Positions 1-8,091 of a DNA stretch of 64,000 nucleotides are shown piece by piece. The position numbers and the translations under genes are program-made. This DNA is from Prolixibacter sp. NT017 (lineage in GTDB: Bacteria > Bacteroidota > Bacteroidia > Bacteroidales > Prolixibacteraceae), in contig NZ_BLAV01000001.1 in assembly GCF_009617875.1 (NCBI RefSeq), positions 3,038,001 through 3,102,000 of the forward strand, in the 5' to 3' direction. Each line of letters opens with the position of its first letter. The first letter of the stretch is position 1. The notes below the pieces were generated by a model. The model worked only from the letters and a program-made list of their open reading frames with translations. It was not told where the DNA came from and did not search any database.

Positions 1-601
1 TGCGGCCGGCGATGTGCTCAACAAACAAATCGCGCTGCCGATCGATTTCAATCACATAATCGCGGGCATCGGAGTGCGATAAACTACTGATCTGCATAAT
101 GCGGTTCACCCGCCAGTCGAGCGGCGCTTCAAGCCGAATAGCTAATCGATCGGTGATTCCATGACTCAGAATTTCACCTCCGCGACCAACTATGATGTGA
201 TGACCGGCAACGGCAAATGAACGAATGACAGTCCCCACGGTTTCAATTACCTTTTGGTCGTCGGCATCGTAAACCTTCTCGGTAGAGAATGCACTGGTTA
301 CCTCTTCCAGCGGCACCTTCTTCTCACTCAGAAATACATTCTTCACATGGTTGGGATCCATTTCCAATTCATGAGAAGCTTCCTCGAGGATTTCTTTGCT
401 AATCCAGCGCCACTCTACATCCGTTTTCGTTTCGGACAGGTAACTGTACCCCGTCAGTATTTTTGACAACTTAGTAGCAATGCGCTTAGCCGAACATCCG
501 CATTCGCGCGAAATAGTGATGACAGGCCCCGGGGAAATATGTCCTTCCAGTTTCTGCTGTCTGAAAACCTCTGAATAATTACTTAGAATATTTCGTTCCA
601 T
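1..601 (-). CDS. Cytidylate kinase-like family protein (partial, cut by the left edge)
   Basis: An open frame runs leftward from an ATG at 601 and leaves the window without a stop, giving the first 200 residues. Near residue 28 it reads ITISRECGCSAKRIA, which resembles the P-loop region of the Cytidylate_kin2 family (usually ISREFGSGG). A later IIVGRGGE segment and Arg-rich stretches also fit an NMP-kinase fold. The family is widespread in anaerobes; its substrates are mostly unproven, so I call the family and not CMP kinase activity. It is divergent from the Gfo/Idh gene at 817. The P-loop is degenerate: the usual GSGG is GCSA here. Confidence 0.8.
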   Translation of the reverse strand, partial: MERNILSNYSEVFRQQKLEGHISPGPVITISRECGCSAKRIATKLSKILTGYSYLSETKTDVEWRWISKEILEEASHELEMDPNHVKNVFLSEKKVPLEEVTSAFSTEKVYDADDQKVIETVGTVIRSFAVAGHHIIVGRGGEILSHGITDRLAIRLEAPLDWRVNRIMQISSLSHSDARDYVIEIDRQRDLFVEHIAGR

Positions 602-785
602 AATCGAAGTTTTTACACCCTGAATAAGACAGAATCTGAAATCCGGGGTTTATAATGAATGATTGCTTTGCCTAAAGTTATGGCTTGAGTGCTCAGCTAT
701 CAAGGCTTTATGCTCAAGGACACAGATGTTTTACAATATGTTTAACTGAAACTTTTTCAAAACCAGCATTCTAAAACAGAAATCT

Positions 786-793
786 TATATTTG
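786..793 (+). promoter_or_regulatory. Putative -7 element TATATTTG
   Basis: TATATTTG matches the Bacteroidota consensus TAnnTTTG and lies 23 bases upstream of the ATG at 817. I see no clear TTTG -33 element at the usual 19-21 base spacing, only T-rich sequence. Confidence 0.4.
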
Positions 794-816
794 AGTCACC
801 GTTATATATATTCGTT

Positions 817-1872
817 ATGGAAAAAGTCATCAAAACAGCATTGGCATCATTCGGAATGTCGGGGCAGGTTTTTCACGGCCCCACTATCAAGGTGAATCCC
901 CATTTCAGCATTAGTAAGATTCTGGAAAGAACAAAGAGTCTCTCAGAGAAGGATTATCCGGAAGCGACGATTGTCCGTTCGTACGAAAAGATTATCAATG
1001 ATCCGGAAATTGAGCTGGTCATCGTCAACACACCCGATCCCTATCACTATGAAATGACGATGAAGGCGCTGGAAGCCGGGAAACATGTGGTGGTTGAAAA
1101 ACCTTTTACCAAAACAAGCGAAGAAGCGGCCCGACTGATTCAATTGGCCCGGGAGAATAACAAGATATTGACGGTTTACCAAAACCGACGACTCGACAGC
1201 GATTTCCTTACGGTGAAAAGTTTGCTTGGTGCAGGCATGCTGGGACGTTTGGTGGAATTTGAATCGCATTTTGACCGTTACCGGAATTTTGTCCGTGAAG
1301 GCAATTGGAAAGAGACCGGTGACGAGCGAACTGGTGTACTCTTTAATTTGGGAGCGCACATGGTCGACCAGGCATTGGTTCTTTTTGGAGACCCCGAAGC
1401 GGTTACCTGTCATTTGGCTGCCCGCCGAACCGGAGGTGAAGTTCCGGATTATTACGATATCCGATTGCACTACGACGGATTCAATGCCATCCTGAAAAGC
1501 TCGTACCTGGTGAGAGAGCCCGGACCTCGGATAATTCTGCACGGAACGGAAGGTTCCTTCCTGAAATGGGGAATCGATCAGCAGGAAGCCATGTTGACCG
1601 AAGGCCGTTTACCGGACGAGCCGGATTGGAACGAAGAACCCGAAGAATGGTGGGGAACGCTGCATACGAACATCAACGGTGTCGAATATAAAGGCAAGGT
1701 GAGAACCATTCCGGGCAATTTCAAGGTATTTTACGAAAACCTGTACGAAGTCATCCGCCATGGAAAAGAATTGCTGGTACAACCGGAAGAATCAAAAAGG
1801 GTAATCGACGTGTTGGAGGCTTGCATCGAAAGTAACCGGCAGCGAAAAACCATCGATTTTAATCCGTCCTGA
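817..1872 (+). CDS. Gfo/Idh/MocA family oxidoreductase (cytoplasmic)
   Basis: The 351-residue protein belongs to the NAD(P)-dependent Gfo/Idh/MocA sugar oxidoreductases. The N-terminus (FGMSGQVFHGP) resembles the YdgJ/IolX-type subgroup, where Y/FGMxGxxFH replaces the usual GxGxxG. The conserved EKP motif carrying the family lysine is at about residues 94-96, and a Gfo/Idh C-terminal domain follows. There is no Tat or Sec signal, unlike the three other members of this family in the window, so it should act on sugars or inositols in the cytoplasm. The substrate cannot be read from the sequence. It stands alone, with a promoter-like element upstream and a terminator downstream. Confidence 0.88.
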   Translation: MEKVIKTALASFGMSGQVFHGPTIKVNPHFSISKILERTKSLSEKDYPEATIVRSYEKIINDPEIELVIVNTPDPYHYEMTMKALEAGKHVVVEKPFTKTSEEAARLIQLARENNKILTVYQNRRLDSDFLTVKSLLGAGMLGRLVEFESHFDRYRNFVREGNWKETGDERTGVLFNLGAHMVDQALVLFGDPEAVTCHLAARRTGGEVPDYYDIRLHYDGFNAILKSSYLVREPGPRIILHGTEGSFLKWGIDQQEAMLTEGRLPDEPDWNEEPEEWWGTLHTNINGVEYKGKVRTIPGNFKVFYENLYEVIRHGKELLVQPEESKRVIDVLEACIESNRQRKTIDFNPS

Positions 1873-1880
1873 AAATAAAA

Positions 1881-1928
1881 AAGGTAAGTGCCCCGAATCA
1901 TGGGAATCCACCTACCTTCTTCTTTTTA
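1881..1928. terminator. Bidirectional terminator between convergent genes
   Basis: A 10-bp stem (1881-1890 with 1909-1918, one G-U pair) is followed by a T-rich tail on the plus strand and preceded by an A-run that serves the minus strand. It sits between the ends of the Gfo/Idh gene and the small membrane-protein gene. Confidence 0.6.
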
Positions 1929-1994
1929 TCACGATGCCAGAAAAATTTTTTCTGCATCTTCGTATTCTTTCAATAAATGACGTGTTGAAGAATG

Positions 1995-2252
1995 CTATCT
2001 CTCTTCCGTCAGGCTGTCTGTCTTTCGGATGATTTTGAGGATTCCGAAAATAATCAGCCGGATGACCCCAATAAGAGCATATAACACAAAACTGATGAGC
2101 AAAACAATGTGCAGCTGCGAATACAATTCGCTCCACGAAGTATTGTATCTAACAATGCTGTAGACGTTCATCAGAAATGCGACGATAAAACTGATTCCCC
2201 AGAACATCAGTTCCTTTCTTCTTCTTTGTCGGGTTATAATCCAATCACTCAC
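1995..2252 (-). CDS. Small two-helix membrane protein
   Basis: The product has 85 residues. A basic N-terminus (RQRRRKE) is followed by two hydrophobic segments at about residues 15-35 and 46-70, and then a charged tail. The layout resembles the 2TM-domain proteins common in Bacteroidota, but no diagnostic motif is visible, so function is unknown. The basic N-terminus predicts a hairpin in the inner membrane with both ends in the cytoplasm. It lies 82 bases downstream of the Tat-exported Gfo/Idh gene on the same strand and could be the last gene of that transcript. Confidence 0.6.
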   Translation of the reverse strand: MSDWIITRQRRRKELMFWGISFIVAFLMNVYSIVRYNTSWSELYSQLHIVLLISFVLYALIGVIRLIIFGILKIIRKTDSLTEER

Positions 2253-2334
2253 AGGTTCTTATTTTATTGATTCTCGACTTCTCTATTTTCACACAAGTGC
2301 TCCGTTCTTCTTCCAAACATATTCTTCGGGCCAT

Positions 2335-3582
2335 TCAATGATACGATTTTCCTGCATTGCCTGCAATCCCAGCAAAAACTGCCACAGTTGCATTGTAGCC
2401 TTCCCGCAACAAGCCGGGATAAGGTCGTCCATTCCTCACAGCCAAAACAAATCCCTCTATTTCCAGCAATGTATCATCGTACTGATAATCTTCCACCAGG
2501 TATTCTCCCTTGTATTGCACAGCCGTTTCGGGCACCCAACTGGCACCGCCAATGGGAATCGTCTCGAAAATATCCTTTTCCAGGTTATTTATCAACTGAA
2601 GGAAACCGGGTGCGGGAGGCGGATTTTCCGAATAAATCTTACGAACCTCGGGTTCAATCGTTCCCAGATGTCCCATGATCTGTTCTTCCAGCCCGTATTT
2701 TCGGTTACTGATGACTGAATCGTATATCACCTTCACTCCTTCCGGATAATCGTAAACACAGGCAACATTGTCATACACTTCGCGGCCATCCTTCCAGAAA
2801 CAAATGGAACCGGAGCCCATCACCCGCGTTGGTGTTTCTCCCAAAAACCAGTTCGCCACCTGAATCTGATGGGAAGCCAGCTCTGTCATCAATCCGGCAG
2901 AATACTCGTCGTACATGCGCCAGTTGATTTTCCTTTCCAATTCCGGATGTCCTTCCGGGACCGGCCGCCGCCAATCGTTGTTTCTGTGCCAGTAAGCCCT
3001 GATTTGGGTTATCTGTCCTATCTCGCCGGAAGCAGCCCGTTCGTATGCCTTCAGATAAGCCGGATTGAACATGCGTTGATGGCCAATCTGCAGAATCTTT
3101 CCAGTTCGGTTCGCCGTCAAGGCCATGACTTTTGTATCCTCCAGCGTGCGGGCCATCGATTTCTCACAAAACACATGAATCCCGCTCTCCAGAAAACCGA
3201 TGGTAATATGAGCATGCTCGTGAAGCGGAGTAGCAATGACAACGGCATCGAGGTTATCAGCGTCATCAATCATTTTCCGATAATCGTAAAATGCTTTGGC
3301 TTTGCCGTTGGTTAGCTCAATGGCTCGTTGGTAGTGTGGTTCATAATTGTCGCAAACTGCCACAATTTCGACATTCTCCAATTGCTGGCAATTGAGCAGC
3401 AAGGCCCGCCCGCGGTCTCCGACACCCACAAATCCAAGACGGACCCGGTCAGAAACGCTGTTTCCAACCTGCGATTCATCGGCCATGGCTTTTAACCAGG
3501 GCATCGACGCTCCAAGAACAGCTGAGCCACTGAGTAACGAAACGTCGCGGATAAATTGCCGTCGTGTCCGTTCGTCTTTCAT
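2335..3582 (-). CDS. Tat-exported Gfo/Idh/MocA family oxidoreductase
   Basis: The 415-residue protein starts with a twin-arginine signal (TRRQFIRD followed by a short hydrophobic stretch ending near residue 33), so it should be exported folded with its cofactor. The Rossmann part reads VGFVGVGDRGRA near residue 50, and CEKSMART carries the family Lys. The C-terminal half (WHRNNDWRRP and following) is the alpha/beta substrate domain. Exported members of this superfamily act on glycosides by NAD-dependent oxidation or redox-neutral cleavage (GH109-like). No specificity can be assigned here. It begins 15 bases after the ApbE-like gene and is probably cotranscribed with it and with the Gfo/Idh gene at 4630. 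Confidence 0.88.
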   Translation of the reverse strand: MKDERTRRQFIRDVSLLSGSAVLGASMPWLKAMADESQVGNSVSDRVRLGFVGVGDRGRALLLNCQQLENVEIVAVCDNYEPHYQRAIELTNGKAKAFYDYRKMIDDADNLDAVVIATPLHEHAHITIGFLESGIHVFCEKSMARTLEDTKVMALTANRTGKILQIGHQRMFNPAYLKAYERAASGEIGQITQIRAYWHRNNDWRRPVPEGHPELERKINWRMYDEYSAGLMTELASHQIQVANWFLGETPTRVMGSGSICFWKDGREVYDNVACVYDYPEGVKVIYDSVISNRKYGLEEQIMGHLGTIEPEVRKIYSENPPPAPGFLQLINNLEKDIFETIPIGGASWVPETAVQYKGEYLVEDYQYDDTLLEIEGFVLAVRNGRPYPGLLREGYNATVAVFAGIAGNAGKSYH

Positions 3583-3597
3583 ATCAAATGGTTTGGT

Positions 3598-4533
3598 TTA
3601 GTTATTACAAAGAAATTGTTTTTTCTGAATTGACGCCTCTGCACCTAATGTAACTACCACAATTTCATCATATTCAAATTCATTCAAAACAGCATCGTAC
3701 TGTTCCGGTGAGACCAACATAAAAGCAGTCGACAGGATTTCGCCTTCTACCGGAGATTTGCACAAAACCGAAACCGATCGGCCTTCATTGACCGGTTTTC
3801 CAGTTACCGGATGAATAATGTGATCGGACTTTCGGCTCCAGCCATCATCTGCCAATAATCGGTTAGAAGAAGTGGTCAGCGAATGGTTATTCATCCTGAA
3901 ATCGTGGAGGGTTTCTCCCGGCTTGATGGGATTCCGAACCGACATGGGCCAGTATTCACCGGAAGGATGTTTCCCGAGCGTTAAAATGGAACTATCACCA
4001 AAATTGATGACGGCTTGTTTGACCTTATGAGTAAGCAAAATTTTCCGTACCTGCTCCAGTGCGTACCCTTTGCCATACGCGCCGAAATCAATTCCGGGTT
4101 TCCCCGAAAGAAAGCGGACGCAATGCTCACTCTCCTCAAATTCCATCTCTTTCATACCTGAAAAGCGAAATTGTTCCGCTACTTTATTCTCTGCTGGATC
4201 TTCCTCTCGATCCTTCCACAAAGTCGCTACTTCGCCCATGTTGATGTCAAAAACACCCAGCGTTTTTCGATGATATTCACGACAAGTCAGAAATGCCTGC
4301 CAAAGTTCTTCTGAATCGACCTCAATCCATTGGGCGTGGCGCTGCTGATTGATTTTCCGCACCGGTCCGCCTTCCCGGAAACGGCTGAACAAAATTTCGA
4401 TTCGGTCAACCTCCCGGCGGATTTCGTGGAATAACAATTCACCGCGTTCATTCGATTGCCCCAGAATGAGCATATCGAACCGGGTTCCCATGGCCGGGAA
4501 GGAACGAACGTATATTTCTCTGTCGGGATTCAT
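3598..4533 (-). CDS. apbE: Divergent ApbE-like FAD:protein FMN transferase
   Basis: The product has 311 residues from the ATG at 4533; an in-frame ATG at 4566 would add 11. ApbE enzymes attach FMN from FAD to Ser/Thr of partner proteins. Family signatures are an N-terminal MGTRFDM (usual MGT), DFGAYGKGYALEQV (usual G-IAKGYA), HIIHPVTGKP (usual HIxDPxTG) and EGEILSTAFML (usual DALSTA). Two differences matter. The metal-binding Asp before LSTA is Glu, and the usual GG motif reads INFGDSS. No signal peptide or lipobox precedes the domain, although Gram-negative ApbE is normally periplasmic. It lies between two Tat-exported Gfo/Idh genes. No flavinylation target motif was noticed nearby. Confidence 0.82.
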   Translation of the reverse strand: MNPDREIYVRSFPAMGTRFDMLILGQSNERGELLFHEIRREVDRIEILFSRFREGGPVRKINQQRHAQWIEVDSEELWQAFLTCREYHRKTLGVFDINMGEVATLWKDREEDPAENKVAEQFRFSGMKEMEFEESEHCVRFLSGKPGIDFGAYGKGYALEQVRKILLTHKVKQAVINFGDSSILTLGKHPSGEYWPMSVRNPIKPGETLHDFRMNNHSLTTSSNRLLADDGWSRKSDHIIHPVTGKPVNEGRSVSVLCKSPVEGEILSTAFMLVSPEQYDAVLNEFEYDEIVVVTLGAEASIQKKQFLCNN

Positions 4534-4629
4534 TTTGTACAATGGATAGAACAGGAAAGTAGCCATCCTCGCGGACAGCTACTTTTACCATCACTCTATG
4601 CTATATTGAAAAAAAATCGCTTTCACTTA

Positions 4630-5970
4630 TCAGATTTTGGGCTCCCACCCTTTCGCGTAGGTTCTGCCCCACATCGCCATCGCCTCCTCATCGTCCAGAA
4701 TGTGACCATTTTCTTCGTCACAGGTAAGCGGGCGTTTCATCTTCCAGGCAATATTGGCCAGATGGCACAACAGAACCGATTTGTGCGCCTCGTCGATAGG
4801 AGAATGCTGCTCTACATGCTTACCCCGAACGGTATCAAGGAAGTTGTTGATATGATTCAATGTCATCACGTCGCCTGTACCGACAGTATCGGACGTACTG
4901 GAGGTTTTTCCGGTTTTCTGTTCCCGGATTTTATGACCACTCAAATCATAAACCTCATACCCTGCCCGGTCGATGATAACAGAGCCCTTTGTCCCGAAAA
5001 TCACCGAACCGCGATCGCGGCCATACAATTTCGCCGCATTACAACTTTGACCTTCCCAGGCAATGGTTTTGTTACCCTTAAATTCATAGTGATTGAGCAA
5101 CGTATCGTAAAACTGCCAGTCATCGTCTTTATCGAAATAGCGACCGCCGGTGGCTTTTACCTGCTTCGGGAAATCGACCTGCAGCGCCCAGCGGCAAACG
5201 TCCAGTTCATGCGTTCCGTTGTTACAGGTTTCACCGGTTCCCCAATTCCAGAACCAGTGCCAGTTATACGGATGGTAATTATCGTGATACGCAACCCGCG
5301 GGGCCGGTCCCTGCCAAAGCTCCCAATCGAGATAACCGGGTACCGGAACGGGTTTGCCTACACCAATGGTTCCCCGCTTGTTGTTGTAAAAAGCTTTTCC
5401 GAGATACACCTCTCCAATCACTCCGTCGTGGATTTCCCGAATGACTTCGATGGTTTCGGGAGCCGATCGTTGCTGATTTCCCATCTGAATAACTTTGCCG
5501 TAACGGGATTGAAATTTCTTCAGCAACTCGCCTTCTTTCGGATTGTGCGAACAGGGTTTTTCTACATACACGTGCTTTCCAGCTTCCATCGCCATCCAGG
5601 AAGCAGGTGCGTGCCAATGGTCGGGTGTCGCAATAAATACCGCATCAATCGATTTATCTTCAAGCAACCGGCGAATATCCCGTTCACCTTTGGGTGCATT
5701 TCCAGTTGCTTGTTTGATATTGGCAATGGTTCTGTCAACGAATCGGGCATCTACATCGCAAATATGAGTCACCACTGCACCAGCTGCTTTACTGAATTCA
5801 CCGGCCAGGTAATCACCACGACTCCGGATTCCAATTCCGGCTACGTTCATCTGTTCGTTCGCCCCAATAATTCGGCTGTAACTTTTGGCTGACATGCCAA
5901 TTCCGCCAATGGTGATGCCTACTGCACCCACTGACGATTTCTTCAGGAAACTTCGTCTGTTTTGCGCCAT
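4630..5970 (-). CDS. Tat-exported Gfo/Idh/MocA family oxidoreductase
   Basis: The 446-residue protein has a twin-arginine signal (NRRSFLKK plus a Gly/Ala-rich hydrophobic region). The nucleotide-binding segment is GIGIRSRGD near residue 46, YVEKPCSHN holds the catalytic-lysine motif, and QMGNQQRS follows. The C-terminal domain is rich in Trp and His (NWHWFWNWGTGE), typical of the large secreted Gfo/Idh proteins of Bacteroidota and Planctomycetes that act on plant or algal carbohydrates. Specificity is unknown. It is the first gene of a likely operon with the ApbE-like gene and a second exported Gfo/Idh, with a promoter-like site and a palindrome upstream. Confidence 0.88.
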   Translation of the reverse strand: MAQNRRSFLKKSSVGAVGITIGGIGMSAKSYSRIIGANEQMNVAGIGIRSRGDYLAGEFSKAAGAVVTHICDVDARFVDRTIANIKQATGNAPKGERDIRRLLEDKSIDAVFIATPDHWHAPASWMAMEAGKHVYVEKPCSHNPKEGELLKKFQSRYGKVIQMGNQQRSAPETIEVIREIHDGVIGEVYLGKAFYNNKRGTIGVGKPVPVPGYLDWELWQGPAPRVAYHDNYHPYNWHWFWNWGTGETCNNGTHELDVCRWALQVDFPKQVKATGGRYFDKDDDWQFYDTLLNHYEFKGNKTIAWEGQSCNAAKLYGRDRGSVIFGTKGSVIIDRAGYEVYDLSGHKIREQKTGKTSSTSDTVGTGDVMTLNHINNFLDTVRGKHVEQHSPIDEAHKSVLLCHLANIAWKMKRPLTCDEENGHILDDEEAMAMWGRTYAKGWEPKI

Positions 5971-6002
5971 GTTGGTTAGTTCGTTTGGTTTAGTTCCAGC
6001 AC

Positions 6003-6027
6003 CGTGTGCGGTACCGACACGAATATA
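6003..6027 (-). promoter_or_regulatory. Possible promoter and operator palindrome of the Gfo/Idh-apbE operon
   Basis: On the minus strand TATATTCG (6020-6027) is one base from the TAnnTTTG -7 consensus. It abuts a near-perfect palindrome at 6003-6021 (CGTGT, one extra base, CGGTACCG, ACACG) that would cover the start point. The location suits a repressor site. This is inference from position and symmetry only. Confidence 0.3.
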
Positions 6028-6241
6028 AGGAAAAAAATAAGCGTCTTAGGTGTTGAGAAACATAACCGTACAAATATTAGCCTCCTGTTTTCACATTCGA
6101 CTACTTGATAAAATGATCTATCTAACTTTTAAAATATCTCTATAAATGAACTGTAATTAACGATAAATCCGTTTCTCAAATCCTGTTTATTTCCCTTCAA
6201 TATCCCTAAATTAGAGGTTTATTCACCCAAAACGACAATCC

Positions 6242-6961
6242 ATGGACATCAATGCATTTCTCAAGGTAAGCTATGGGCTATACCTCATTTCGACAAAAGC
6301 TGGAGATAAACTGGGTGGTTATGTTGCCAATACGGCTTTCCAGGTAACAGCTAAGCCACCACGCTTCGCCATCAGTTGTAACCGCGATAACCTGACATCA
6401 GAAATGATTCGCGAAAGCGGCATTTTCGCTTTTTCCGTGTTACGGGAAGATGCCTCGCCCGAAATCATCGGCAATTTTGGTTACAAAAGCAGTCGTGAGA
6501 TTGACAAGTTTGAAAAGGTGAACTATATCACTGCTCAGAGCGGGGCTCCCATCGTCACCGATTCTTCGGTAGCCTGGTTCGACTGCAAAGTGATTGAAAC
6601 ACACGAAATCGGCACACATATTCTTTTCATTGGTGAAGTGCTCGACTATGATGTAATTGACGAGGAGGCTAATCCGATGACCTATGCCTATTACCATGAA
6701 GTAAGGAAAGGATTATCACCGAAGAACGCCCCGACGTACATCGAAGAGGAGAAACTCAAAGAAGCCAAAGAGGAAGAACCAAAAAAAGAAGCCTCTGGGA
6801 AAAATGAAACCTGGACCTGCCAGATGTGTAATTATAATTATGATCCGGAAACGGGTGATCCGATTACCGGAATTCCGCCGGGAACAGCATTTGAAGATCT
6901 TCCGGACGATTGGGTTTGTCCGCTTTGCGGAGCTACCAAGGACATGTTCGAGAAAGATTAG
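6242..6961 (+). CDS. Flavin reductase-rubredoxin fusion (high-molecular-weight rubredoxin)
   Basis: Residues 1-150 form an FMN-binding flavin-reductase-like domain ([28 protein letters not shown]). A charged Glu/Lys linker covers about 165-188, and residues 190-239 are a complete rubredoxin with iron ligands at Cys193, Cys196, Cys226 and Cys229. Proteins of this architecture, such as Hrb of acetogens, take electrons from NAD(P)H-linked partners and pass them to rubrerythrin or flavodiiron proteins for peroxide or oxygen reduction. The rubrerythrin gene starts 33 bases downstream in the same direction, so the two probably form a donor-acceptor pair in the cytoplasm. Confidence 0.92.
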   Translation: MDINAFLKVSYGLYLISTKAGDKLGGYVANTAFQVTAKPPRFAISCNRDNLTSEMIRESGIFAFSVLREDASPEIIGNFGYKSSREIDKFEKVNYITAQSGAPIVTDSSVAWFDCKVIETHEIGTHILFIGEVLDYDVIDEEANPMTYAYYHEVRKGLSPKNAPTYIEEEKLKEAKEEEPKKEASGKNETWTCQMCNYNYDPETGDPITGIPPGTAFEDLPDDWVCPLCGATKDMFEKD

Positions 6962-6994
6962 TCAGACCAAAATAAACCAAAAATCAATTAACAC

Positions 6995-7573
6995 ATGGAG
7001 AAAAGTATCAAAGGTTCGCAGACTGAGCAGAACCTGTTAAAAGCTTTTGCAGGAGAGTCTCAGGCACGAAACCGCTATGAGATGTATGCAAAAATCGCTA
7101 AAAAGGAAGGTTACGAGCAAATCGCGTCCATTTTTTCGGAGACAGCGATGAACGAAGTTGCACATGCTAAACGTTTCTTCCGATTTCTGGAAGGAGGAAT
7201 GGTTGAAATCACGGCCTCCTACCCTGCTGGTGTAGAAGTAACAACAGCCGAGAATCTGCTCGCTGCTGCCGAGGGCGAAAACGAAGAATGGACCGATTTG
7301 TATCCGGAATTCGCCAAAGTTGCCGAAGAAGAAGGTTTCAAGGCTGTGGCCCTGGCTTTCCGGAAGATTGCTGAAGTAGAAGCAGAACATGAGAAACGGT
7401 ACCGGAAACTGCTGGAAAACCTGGAAAACGATTCAGTTTTTAAGAAAGAGAAAAAAGTTCGCTGGAAGTGCCGCAACTGCGGTTATGTGCACGAAGGTGA
7501 GAAAGCGCTGGAACGTTGTCCTGCCTGTTTGCATCCAAAAGCTTATTTTGAAGAAGAAAACGACAATTATTAA
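6995..7573 (+). CDS. rbr: Rubrerythrin
   Basis: The protein has 192 residues, normal for the family. An N-terminal ferritin-like four-helix domain carries two ExxH-type di-iron motifs (ETAMNEVAH near residue 45-55 and EVEAEHEKR near 130-138). The C-terminal rubredoxin-like domain has WKCRNCG and CPACLH as its FeS4 ligands. Rubrerythrin reduces hydrogen peroxide to water in the cytoplasm of anaerobes. It is the second gene after the flavin reductase-rubredoxin fusion, which is the likely electron donor, and two hairpins follow it as terminators. Confidence 0.96.
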   Translation: MEKSIKGSQTEQNLLKAFAGESQARNRYEMYAKIAKKEGYEQIASIFSETAMNEVAHAKRFFRFLEGGMVEITASYPAGVEVTTAENLLAAAEGENEEWTDLYPEFAKVAEEEGFKAVALAFRKIAEVEAEHEKRYRKLLENLENDSVFKKEKKVRWKCRNCGYVHEGEKALERCPACLHPKAYFEEENDNY

Positions 7574-7594
7574 TCTGGAATATCCGAACGAATG

Positions 7595-7617
7595 AAGGCC
7601 CTGCACAGGGCCTTTTT
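7595..7617 (+). terminator. Intrinsic terminator of the rubrerythrin operon
   Basis: A perfect 9-bp stem (7595-7603 with 7606-7614) is followed by a T-run, 21 bases after the rubrerythrin stop codon. Confidence 0.85.
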
Positions 7618-7647
7618 ATGTAAAAAACGAAAGTAAAGACAAAGAAA

Positions 7648-7676
7648 AAGGGCGGTAAAGATACCGCCCTTAATTT
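7648..7676. terminator. Second hairpin, possible bidirectional terminator
   Basis: A perfect 10-bp stem (7648-7657 with 7662-7671, loop AAGA) has A-rich sequence on its left and T-rich sequence on its right. It lies just behind the first terminator and may act as a backup. Confidence 0.6.
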
Positions 7677-8061
7677 TCCACCAACAAAAATTATTTAACC
7701 TCAAATCCCCCCTGTAAGAAACAGACGACCACTTCTCTTTCTACAGGGTTTTACAAATATATATATTTTTTTTAACTGTCAATTACCCTTACTTGTTAAT
7801 GAATGTTAATTTCAGATTTATCACTAAAAGACTGATCCCTCACTTAAACAATAACACATCACACAACACTAAATTTCAGACACCTATAGCTACCATACAA
7901 CTAATTCAAGAAACAGTTCTTCAACAATTAAAATTTATTCTAAATAAACTTTTTCTCCTTGTTTGCAACATAAAAATCCATAAAACATAAAAAGGGTAAC
8001 CGAATGACTCCCATTTCATTTTTTACTCAGCCATAAATTTAGACCACATCGTCAAAAATCC
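7677..8061. other. AT-rich intergenic region without a recognisable gene
   Basis: About 385 AT-rich bases. One possible hairpin pairs 7710-7716 with 7742-7748 (7 bp, long loop). A 65-codon open frame at 7793-7990 is Asn/Ile/Lys-rich with no protein-like pattern and was not called. Confidence 0.5.
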
Positions 8062-8069
8062 TAATTTTG
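8039..8069 (+). promoter_or_regulatory. Putative promoter of the glycosyltransferase operon
   Basis: TAATTTTG (8062-8069) matches the TAnnTTTG -7 consensus exactly, with a TTTAG-type -33 element about 19 bases upstream (8038-8042). The ATG at 8092 follows after a short leader. Confidence 0.5.
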
Positions 8070-8091
8070 CCTCAAATCAGAAATACAGTCC

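Noticed and set aside
943..1542. Minus-strand open frame of 199 codons
   Set aside because: Antisense shadow of the first Gfo/Idh gene.
4456..5892. Long plus-strand open frame (478 codons) opposite an exported Gfo/Idh gene
   Set aside because: It lies wholly antisense to a well-supported gene with Tat signal and family motifs, and its translation has no recognisable pattern.
7793..7990. 65-codon open frame in AT-rich spacer
   Set aside because: Composition-driven (Asn, Ile, Lys, Thr), no protein-like pattern and no neighbours that need it.
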